Program-made: the position numbers and the translations under genes
NCBI GenBank assembly: GCA_037833965.1
Contig: AP031352.1
Span: 29,142,501-29,206,500 of the forward strand
Reading direction: 5' to 3'
Origin: Marchantia polymorpha subsp. ruderalis
Taxonomy: Eukaryota; Streptophyta; Marchantiopsida; Marchantiales; Marchantiaceae
Length of the DNA: 64,000 bases
The notes under the pieces: model-generated
What the model saw: only the letters and a program-made list of their open reading frames with translations
Database searches by the model: none
Told to the model about the DNA's origin: nothing
Shown: positions 1 through 7,475 of the stretch, piece by piece
Layout of the letters: the number at the start of each line of letters is the position of its first letter
Position numbering within the stretch: the stretch's first letter is position 1

Positions 1-719
1 TCAGCGCAACTCATGCCAGCGCATCCGGCCGTCAGCGCCACGTCGGAGGCGTACATCCGACCGGCGCTTTCCTTCCATGAACAGCCGCCAAGGGCGCTTC
101 CGACTCTGAGTTGGTTTCCTCCTGTGAGCGCGTGATTCCGCCGAAGGCGCATCGCCGAGGGCGTACGGGAATCCTTTCCGGCTGTGAACCCTAGCGCGAA
201 CGGCGCATGTCCGGCTACGAGTTTTCCGACGCTCATAACTTCTCCATTCCTGATCCATCTCCGGCGCTCTTGGACTCGTTAGAACGAGCGTCCCGAGCTC
301 TTTCTAATGCAACTTCAACCAACTGGATCTACCGTGTATCCCGATTGTTATGAAGGTTTTCCCTTTCCGCGCTAGCGGCGCTTCGCCGAAGGCGCACTCA
401 TGGTCGGATGCCTTTAGAGGTCCGGGCCCTTCCCCTGACGTCTTTAGCACAACCTCCTCCTGAGGTGTCTGCGCCGGAAGCGTAGCTTCCTTATACGCTA
501 GAGGCGCGTGAGTAGAGATACCTCAAAAAGGAGCTTTTGCCGAAGGCGCCGAAGACGTTGGCGTTGGTACATCCGACTACGTGATTCTTTGTGCCCTCGT
601 GACGATCTCATCAATCCACTCTATTTAGCGTACCCTTCTCTAGCTACAAACACTGCTTTGGTACTAGTTTTCTGAAATTGTTTAAATTCTGCAAAAAAAA
701 CAAAAAGTGTGTTACCACA
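1..719 (-). repeat. 3' LTR of the young gypsy element (first 719 bases only)
   Basis: It starts on the minus strand at base 719 with TGTGGTAACACAC, directly after the polypurine tract. It matches 10669-11387 at a constant offset of 10668 with no indel. The remaining 4.2 kb, including the third copy of the LTR reading frame, should lie left of base 1. It contains three GCCGAAGGCG hairpin motifs also seen in the other LTRs. Confidence 0.95.
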
Positions 720-733
720 TGCCCCCCTCCTCA
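720..733 (-). other. Polypurine tract (plus-strand primer)
   Basis: On the minus strand a G-rich purine run (GAGGAGGGGGG then CA) lies immediately before the TGTGG start of the 3' LTR and just after the pol stop codon. This is the expected position of the plus-strand DNA primer. The older copy lacks it at its junction (11387/11388), where LTR abuts gag directly. Confidence 0.85.
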
Positions 734-756
734 ATTGTGAGCGCCCACGCGAACAT

Positions 757-3498
757 TTACACGTGGTATTTCTTCAGACGCCATCCGTTCACGCGGGTGC
801 CTAACCATTCTCCCGTCAGTTCTGCGAGTTGGATGGATCCATTTGGGAAAACTTCTATCACCTTGTAAGGTCCCATCCACCTCAAGTGGAGCTTGCCTGG
901 AAATCTAGCATGTCTGCTATCGTATAGCAGAGCCAAATCGCCCTTCTCCAGCAGTACTGGTTTGAGTCTTCGATCGTACTTCTCCTTCCGCCTGAGTTGT
1001 AATTGCTTTGTCCGATCTTCGGCCTCTTGACGTCTTTCCTCCAGTGCCATTACCTCTTGCAGTCGATATGCCTGACTTTCTTCCGCGTCCAGCCTTCTCT
1101 GATTTAAGGTCCTCTTGGTAGGTATCTCGAATTCGATGGGTAAGATCGGATGTTGCCCATAAACTAGGAAGTAAGGTGTTTGCCTGGTGGTGACTTTTTC
1201 TGCCGTTCTATATGCCCATAAGGCGGCCGGTAGCTTGGTGTCCCAGTCATGAGCATGGTTTACAGTCACCTTGATGAGTATCTTACAGAGTAATCCATTG
1301 GACTTCTCTGTCAGACCATTTGCCTTGGGGTTGTATGGAGTAGTCTTCCGATGCTTAATCTGGAAGTGCCGCGTCAAACTTTCTATCACCTGATTCAGAA
1401 AGTGCGTCCCTCTGTCACTGACTATTTCTAGGGGGCACCCGTAGCGTGTGATGATGGATTCGAATAGGAACCGTGCTACTGCGGCTGCGTCATCGTGCCT
1501 TGTGGCTTCTGCCTCCACCATCTTGGTCGCATAGTCTGTTGCTACCAATATGTAGCGCCTGCGCGTGCCTTTAGTGACAGGTTGTATTGGTCCCACGAAG
1601 TCGATCCCCCATTTTTCAAATGGTGCTAATGGCATGATTGGTGTAAGAGGCCATCTCGTGGTCGGAGTCGGCCTTCCCGTCCTCTGGCAGCTGTCGCATT
1701 TGCGAACGTAGTCGTGTACATCTTTGAACATCGTCGGCCACCAGTATCCTGCATTCACAATTTTGGTCACTGTGTTTCTGGTGGCGTAGTGACCACCAGC
1801 GTCTTCTGTGTGCATGGCTTCGACAACTCGCGGTACTTCAGACTCCTCTAGACATCTGCACAACCTCTCGTCTGCCATTTTCTTGAACAAGACCCCCTGT
1901 TGAAGCTGGTAAGGTCCCGCTTTATGAACGAAGACTGTGTGCTGCTCCGCATCCAATCCTTCCGGACATTGGAGTGTGAGCAGAAACCTGTATAAGTCCG
2001 CGTACCTGGACTCATGGCTGGCGGAGAACTGAAAAAGTTGTTCGTCGGGAAAATCATCCACTACTTCCTCCTCTATGGGTTCGGTCCATAGTCGGGAGAG
2101 GTAGTCCGCGTTCTCATGGTGAACGCCTGTCCGTGTCTGTACAGTGTAGGTGAATTCCTGCAGCAGTAGCACCCACCTGGCAATTCGTCCGGACAGATCC
2201 GCCTTCTTCACCAGGTGCTGTAAGGCGTAATGATTTACATGAAACACGAACTCATAGCAGATCAAATAATGTCGGAACTTTTTACAGGAGTACACCATTC
2301 CCAACGCCTCCCTCTCAGTTGTCGTGTACTTCTTCTCTGCTGCTGACAACTGACGACTCGCGAAGTAAATCGGGTAGTCTTTCTTGTTGTCGTCCTTCTG
2401 ACTGAGAACCACCCCGATTGCAAACGCCGACGTGTCTACATAGACATGGAAAGGTCTGTTCCAATCCGTACTTCTCAGAACCGGAGCAGTCGTCAGTTTG
2501 GCTTTGAGCGTTTCAAAGGCCAGCTGTTGCTCCTTGCCCCACACATAGGGTTCATCCTTCTTAAGCAGCTTCGTCAGATCGGCTGCCAAGATGGCATACA
2601 TATTTATGAACCTTCTGTAATAACCTACATGGCCAAGGAAGGCCCTCAACTCACGCAGATTCGTTGGCGGCTGCAGTTCGAGAATAATCTTCACCTTCTC
2701 TACATCTACTGCAATGCCATCGGACGAAACTCGGTGCCCCAGCAGGATTCCGCTGGTCATGAAGAAAAAACATTTCTCAGGGTGTAAGGACAATCTGCTT
2801 TCCCTACACCTGTCGAACGTTTGCCGAAGATGGTTAAGGTGCTCCGACCTTTTACCGAAGACACAAAAGTCGTCGATGAAAATTTCTAGGAACTTCCTCA
2901 GGTGCTCTTGGAAAATGTTTGTCATCATCCGCTGGAACGTCGCTGGCGCGTTGCACAGACCGAACGGCATCTTGTGATAAGCATAGGTTCCCCAGTCGGT
3001 CGTGAAGGTTGTTTTGTCCTTGTCCTGTTCCCTGATGGACACCTGGTTGTAGCCGGAAAATCCGTCTAGAAAACTGTAGCATTCATGCCCTGCTACATGG
3101 TCCAGAATAGAGTCCGTGAAAGGAAGAGGGTGATGGTCCATCCGCGTTGCTGCGTTCAGCTTCCTGAAGTCCTGACACACCCGGATCTTACCCGTCAGTT
3201 TCTTGGGCACGATCACGATAGGCGACACCCACTCGCTACTGAGTACCGGGTAGATGATTCCTGCGCTCAGGTACTTATCGATTTCGTCCTTCACCAATAA
3301 TGAATATTTTGGGTTGAGCCTGTATTGGCGTTGGCGAACCGGAACTGCCTCGTCCAACAAGTCGATTCTGTGCTCTCCATACCTTGCAGGTATGCCTTTC
3401 ATGTCTTCAATCCTCCATGCGAAGACATCCTCATATTGGCGAAGAAACGCCTGTACCCTGTTCAACTCTTCTCCTTGTACCTGGCTTGACACCTTCAA
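757..3498 (-). CDS. pol: Pol polyprotein: reverse transcriptase, RNase H, integrase
   Basis: This frame encodes replication and integration enzymes. From the TTG at 3498 it spans 913 residues, but it has no ATG of its own. The frame is open upstream to the gag UAG, so it is most likely made as a gag-pol readthrough product. RT lies at about 95-265 with the FIDD catalytic pair at 207-210. RNase H spans about 345-470 with acidic residues D355, E396 and D465; the third expected aspartate is N422. The integrase zinc finger is H563, H570, C601, C604, and the catalytic triad is D633, D695, E731 with exactly 35 residues between the last two. A GPY-type tail (GPYKVIE) follows. Length and order fit Ty3/gypsy and no stop interrupts it. 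Confidence 0.95.
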   Translation of the reverse strand: MKVSSQVQGEELNRVQAFLRQYEDVFAWRIEDMKGIPARYGEHRIDLLDEAVPVRQRQYRLNPKYSLLVKDEIDKYLSAGIIYPVLSSEWVSPIVIVPKKLTGKIRVCQDFRKLNAATRMDHHPLPFTDSILDHVAGHECYSFLDGFSGYNQVSIREQDKDKTTFTTDWGTYAYHKMPFGLCNAPATFQRMMTNIFQEHLRKFLEIFIDDFCVFGKRSEHLNHLRQTFDRCRESRLSLHPEKCFFFMTSGILLGHRVSSDGIAVDVEKVKIILELQPPTNLRELRAFLGHVGYYRRFINMYAILAADLTKLLKKDEPYVWGKEQQLAFETLKAKLTTAPVLRSTDWNRPFHVYVDTSAFAIGVVLSQKDDNKKDYPIYFASRQLSAAEKKYTTTEREALGMVYSCKKFRHYLICYEFVFHVNHYALQHLVKKADLSGRIARWVLLLQEFTYTVQTRTGVHHENADYLSRLWTEPIEEEVVDDFPDEQLFQFSASHESRYADLYRFLLTLQCPEGLDAEQHTVFVHKAGPYQLQQGVLFKKMADERLCRCLEESEVPRVVEAMHTEDAGGHYATRNTVTKIVNAGYWWPTMFKDVHDYVRKCDSCQRTGRPTPTTRWPLTPIMPLAPFEKWGIDFVGPIQPVTKGTRRRYILVATDYATKMVEAEATRHDDAAAVARFLFESIITRYGCPLEIVSDRGTHFLNQVIESLTRHFQIKHRKTTPYNPKANGLTEKSNGLLCKILIKVTVNHAHDWDTKLPAALWAYRTAEKVTTRQTPYFLVYGQHPILPIEFEIPTKRTLNQRRLDAEESQAYRLQEVMALEERRQEAEDRTKQLQLRRKEKYDRRLKPVLLEKGDLALLYDSRHARFPGKLHLRWMGPYKVIEVFPNGSIQLAELTGEWLGTRVNGWRLKKYHV

Positions 3499-3591
3499 GC
3501 CTTTACCTGGACTGAGCTGCAGTTCGCAGCAATCACTCGGGTCAACAATCCCCTCTGTGTGACTGATCTCGCTTATGCCCAGTCCGGCTGC

Positions 3592-3600
3592 TAGTTGCTA
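3592..3600 (-). promoter_or_regulatory. Leaky UAG readthrough site between gag-protease and pol
   Basis: On the minus strand the gag stop and next two codons read TAG CAA CTA. This fits the type I readthrough consensus UAG CAR YYA known from tobamovirus replicase genes. Gag (phase of base 6435) and pol (phase of 3498) are in the same frame. The 33 codons between the UAG and base 3499 contain no other stop, so one suppression event would give a polyprotein of about 1890 residues. Confidence 0.8.
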
Positions 3601-6435
3601 TTCGTCATCCGGATACACCTCGTCTCCTTCCTCCTCAATGGAGCAGCAAGTGACGTAGCCCACAAAGTCTTCCGACGTTTCGGTCTCTGAAGTGCATGAT
3701 GAGCTGGTCTCTCCTCCGGTTGTGTAACCGGAGGTGGTGGAAGGTGTTTCGCCCTCATGGGGTACCTTGGTCCATGGTACGGTAATGACAGTCGGAGGGT
3801 CCGCAGGGCTACGGAACTGTAATCTCTTCCTACTCCAGTCACACCTTGCTTTGGCATCGTATAGCCACGGTCTGCCAAGCAGCACATCATAACCTTTCTT
3901 CATCAGAGGTTGCAGTATTATGTAGGACAGTTGAAAGTCCACTCCTCCAATGTTGGTTCTCACATTGCTCAACATTCCTAGTGGCATTCTGCGTGTTTGA
4001 TCGGCCAGTCGCAATACTCGGGATGTAGGCTCGAAGGTCTGGAACCCCAAGGAGTTCGCTGTCTCCTCGGTCATGATATTCACGCCCGAGCCGGAGTCCA
4101 CTGGTACCTTCTGAATGACACAGCCTCCGATCTCTACTTCGATCTCTGGTGGTCCCAGGTCTCCTCCTTCCACTCTGTACACAGCCGGAAGTTTCTCTTT
4201 TCGGGGTTTGCGTGGTCGGCGCAACGAAAGCATCAGCATCCTCCTGTACGTCTTATTGTCTTCCAACAACTGGTGGAAGGAAATATTTGCCCTCTGGCTC
4301 CCCATGTCTTTCACTATGTCGTAGGGAGTGTTGGAAGTCACGGCCGGAAGTTTCCCTGTACTCGCGGTCGGAAGGGGTGTAGGGGGCCTAACTGCCTTCC
4401 GGTCGTCGGATGTCATTCCGGCGCCCAGTGCTTCCTTGATGAGGTGATTCACCTCATCTTTGATGTCCGGAAGGTAATCTCGAGTCCGGAACTCTTCTGA
4501 ATACCTGTCCGCCTTTTCTGAGTTCTGCTCCGGCTGGGTGTTCCTCATAGCCGGAGGTGTACCCGGCCTTCTCCTCGGGCCTTCTCTAACTTCTTTAGAC
4601 TTCCTCCTCTCTTCCCTACGCTCGAGGCGGCGAGTGTCCTCGTGGCCTTCTCCTCTCCTCTTCGAACTTCGGGTTTCTACCCGGCCGCACATTACTTCTT
4701 CCTCTGGCCATACTTCGTCTCCTTCAGCTGGGTCCAGACTCAGTTCTACCTGGTTGACCTGCACTTCTTCCTTGCCAGGTGTTGATACGAAACGCACGGC
4801 TGGCCTAGGGATTGGTGGCTGGTCACATTCAGCTGCTGTATGTCCGGACTTCTTGCAATTGCTGCACAATGGTGCATACCCCATTGGCTTCCTCGGGTGG
4901 GGACAACTTGGCGCGTAATGCCCCATGTCTCCGCAGTTGTAGCAACCATCGAATTGTGGTCGAGGTCGGTGATTTCCTGTGTGATTTCCTGGAGGTGCCA
5001 TGCGTCTTGGTGGGAGTGTACCCGCCATTTCCCTTGGAACAAAGCGCGGTATATGCACCGGTGGGTTCGGAGTTGTAGCTGGAGCTGTCTGTACCGAGTA
5101 GGCGGTGTCCTCAACCTGCTCAGCATAATACATAGGCGGCTCAGCATAATACATGGGGGTCTCCCACTGTGGTGCCCATTCGACCGCATTCACTGGGTAA
5201 GATGGCCTCGCGGACATGCACTCCGTGTTGGCATGTCCCACCTGTCCGCACGTAGTACACCAGAGATTTGCTCGTTGTCTCGCAGGTGATTTACGTCGGT
5301 CTTGGCCTCCCACTACATGAACTTTCAGGTCCGCAAAATTCTTCACCAGGTTGTCTACCTTGGCTGCGATGTCCCCTTGAGTCTTCACTGGGATTCCCTT
5401 ACCTCGATCCTTCTTCTTGATCGCACTGCGTTTCTTCTTCCGTCTTTCTTCTTCTGAAGATGACGAGTCCTCTTCCTCTTCCGAGGAAGAACTTGATTCG
5501 GAGGAGCTTGATTCTTCTGTCGAGGAAGGCGAGTTCCTTCTCTTCCGACGTCCGCCTTGCGACTTCTTCTTCGTCGACCGTCGGTCGCGTCTTCGAGTGT
5601 CAAGGGTTGACGTCTCAAAGGTCTCCGCGGAAGCTATCACATCTTGGATTGTGTCAGTCTTGCCTCTCCTACAGAAGGTCTCCATTTCTCTTGAGAGCCC
5701 TGTCACATACCAATCCACTGCCTGTTGTACCGAATACGGTTCTCCCGGGCCTGTCTTCGGAATTCGATCTAGGAGGTCTTGGAATCTCTCAGTGTAGTCT
5801 CGAAGATTCTCCTTCCGCTCGCGTCGAAGATTTCGAAGCCGGGTCAGAACTCGACTGTCATATCCGAGTTCGCGGAACCGCTTCAGAAACTTTTCCTTGA
5901 GCTGAGCCCAGGTCCGGATGCCAGTGGGGTCGGTGCTCTCATGGTTGTACCAGCTACGCGCTCGTCTGCGTAGCAGGCTAGGAAAGATTCGTAATCTGTC
6001 TTCATCACTGGTCTCACGATTGGCGATGGAGACAGACTCGAAGAGCTTTATGTATGAATCTGCATCATCGTCGTCGCCCGTTCCCGTGTATCTTGGATAC
6101 GAATGTTTGGTGGTAGGTTGGGAAAACACCTGGCGGAGATTGGCTTGATGTTCTGCCATCGGTGATCCTGTCGACGGACTGATCCTAGGTTGGCCAAACT
6201 CAGGAAGAGTTCCCGTCGGAGGGATGTCCAATAGAACTGTTAGCTCAATGCTCTCGGTAGGTGAACTGGAACGCCTTTGTCTTCCAGTAGTCGGTGATGG
6301 CGATCTTTCTGCAGAGTCCTCACCGGGAGTCTTCTTTTTAGTTCGCCGTTTTGTTTCCACGGCTTTTTCTGAATCTCGACGGAGTTTCCGTGTGGCTCTC
6401 GCACTCAGGTTTCCCACACTATCGCTCGTCGACAT
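3598..6435 (-). CDS. gag: Gag-protease polyprotein
   Basis: This is the structural protein of the particle plus an aspartic protease, 945 residues from an ATG at 6435, 44 bases after the primer-binding site. Visible parts, in order: a basic, Ser-rich N terminus; a retrotransposon Gag (capsid-like) domain at about 115-275; an acidic Ser/Glu tract near 300-330; and three CCHC zinc knuckles at about 393-406, 498-511 and 524-537 (each C-x2-C-x4-H-x4-C). A retropepsin-like domain follows with VDSGSG near 780 and LLGRPWL near 855. The frame ends in UAG, followed in phase by pol. Three knuckles is more than the usual one or two. The older copy at 11388-11628 keeps only the first 80 codons. Confidence 0.95.
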   Translation of the reverse strand: MSTSDSVGNLSARATRKLRRDSEKAVETKRRTKKKTPGEDSAERSPSPTTGRQRRSSSPTESIELTVLLDIPPTGTLPEFGQPRISPSTGSPMAEHQANLRQVFSQPTTKHSYPRYTGTGDDDDADSYIKLFESVSIANRETSDEDRLRIFPSLLRRRARSWYNHESTDPTGIRTWAQLKEKFLKRFRELGYDSRVLTRLRNLRRERKENLRDYTERFQDLLDRIPKTGPGEPYSVQQAVDWYVTGLSREMETFCRRGKTDTIQDVIASAETFETSTLDTRRRDRRSTKKKSQGGRRKRRNSPSSTEESSSSESSSSSEEEEDSSSSEEERRKKKRSAIKKKDRGKGIPVKTQGDIAAKVDNLVKNFADLKVHVVGGQDRRKSPARQRANLWCTTCGQVGHANTECMSARPSYPVNAVEWAPQWETPMYYAEPPMYYAEQVEDTAYSVQTAPATTPNPPVHIPRFVPREMAGTLPPRRMAPPGNHTGNHRPRPQFDGCYNCGDMGHYAPSCPHPRKPMGYAPLCSNCKKSGHTAAECDQPPIPRPAVRFVSTPGKEEVQVNQVELSLDPAEGDEVWPEEEVMCGRVETRSSKRRGEGHEDTRRLERREERRKSKEVREGPRRRPGTPPAMRNTQPEQNSEKADRYSEEFRTRDYLPDIKDEVNHLIKEALGAGMTSDDRKAVRPPTPLPTASTGKLPAVTSNTPYDIVKDMGSQRANISFHQLLEDNKTYRRMLMLSLRRPRKPRKEKLPAVYRVEGGDLGPPEIEVEIGGCVIQKVPVDSGSGVNIMTEETANSLGFQTFEPTSRVLRLADQTRRMPLGMLSNVRTNIGGVDFQLSYIILQPLMKKGYDVLLGRPWLYDAKARCDWSRKRLQFRSPADPPTVITVPWTKVPHEGETPSTTSGYTTGGETSSSCTSETETSEDFVGYVTCCSIEEEGDEVYPDDE

Positions 6436-6478
6436 TCACCGAGCATTGCTGCTCAAGGTTTCTGGTGTTGACGCACTG

Positions 6479-6496
6479 TCCCCGGCAGCGGCGCCA
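6479..6496 (-). other. Primer-binding site, tRNA-Asp type (young element)
   Basis: The minus strand reads TGGCGCCGCTGCCGGGGA, complementary to the 3' end of a plant tRNA-Asp apart from minor mismatches; Athila-type elements use the same class of primer site. It lies 9 bases inside the inferred LTR end (ACA at 6508-6506) and 44 bases before the gag ATG. This fixes the LTR as 4.9 kb rather than a short LTR plus a long leader. Confidence 0.8.
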
Positions 6497-6751
6497 AAAA
6501 GAAGTTGTCGGCTCCTTATGTAATAACCCACCAAAGGCTAAAACTGCAGTATGGTGGTAAAAAGATCGAACCCACAGGGACAGAGGCAACACACAGAGTA
6601 AAAGTGTCACGTTTAACAGACTTTTGGTAGAGTTTGAATTCTAGGCAACTGTCACTCCCAGAATACTGTAGTGCTCGACTCGGAGGCTCGACTCGGAGGA
6701 GGAACTCAACTCGGAGGATGCTCGGAGGATGCACGGTACAGCTTGGTCACT

Positions 6752-6771
6752 CAACACACACACACACACAC
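6752..6771. repeat. CA microsatellite in the R-U5 part of the LTR
   Basis: An uninterrupted (CA)n tract. The equivalent place in the older LTR (near 11947-11962) has a shorter run, one of the few length differences between the two LTRs. Confidence 0.8.
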
Positions 6772-7436
6772 CTGAAACTGGCAAAAAGCACAACTCGGAG
6801 GTCGGTCAGGACCTCCGCTTCGGATTTCAGGAGGAAAGTGTCTCGCAAGTTCACTCAGAGGTTCTGCAGGAAGTGCCTCCCACTCCGGCTTTTACTGCCC
6901 TTCCGCCAGGAACTAGCGGGGGTACCCGGACTGGACTTCTCACTTCGGAACGAAGCCTCTACGTACGCCGTGGACGTCACCCTCGACTATCACACAAAAC
7001 GCAGGGAGTGCAGACCCGACTGAGAACTTACTGAAAACACGATCCAGTAACACACACACAACCTGAATTACAAACCAAGGTTTACACGAAGTAATGAAAC
7101 TTCACATTGGCATTCAGGGGAAACTTCCCGTAGGAGTACAATCAGGATATGTCACTCGAAGGAGTAAGGGGGAACTGTTCAAGTATCTAACTCGCAGCCG
7201 GCTCTGAGTATCAGAAATCACCCGCAGGTGCAGATCCGCACTACTCAAGTCTCTAACCGGGTACTAGCTCTGAACATTCAGCCGAAGGCCTTCAACTACA
7301 ACATACGGTAACTTCGCTATGCTGCAGCTTCTCTACGTGGTGCCAGGACCAAAATGCACAAACACGCCAAGAAAGTGAGTTCCTGATCTGCACTTCCGAA
7401 ACTGGAAGAGTCCCAAGGCAAAACGCCTTGATCTAC

Positions 7437-7442
7437 TTTATA
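7437..7442 (-). promoter_or_regulatory. TATA box of the LTR, downstream of the LTR reading frame
   Basis: The minus strand reads GAGTATAAAGTAG about 35 bases after the stop of the LTR frame, and the same motif is at 12633-12628 in the older LTR. If this is the gag-pol promoter, transcription starts near 7410. The frame then lies wholly in U3, and R-U5 is about 0.9 kb. A second weaker candidate (TATAAGG) lies near 11163-11157, upstream of the frame, and could serve it. Confidence 0.5.
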
Positions 7443-7475
7443 CTCTCAAAAGATCCTAACTAGCACTACGCTATC

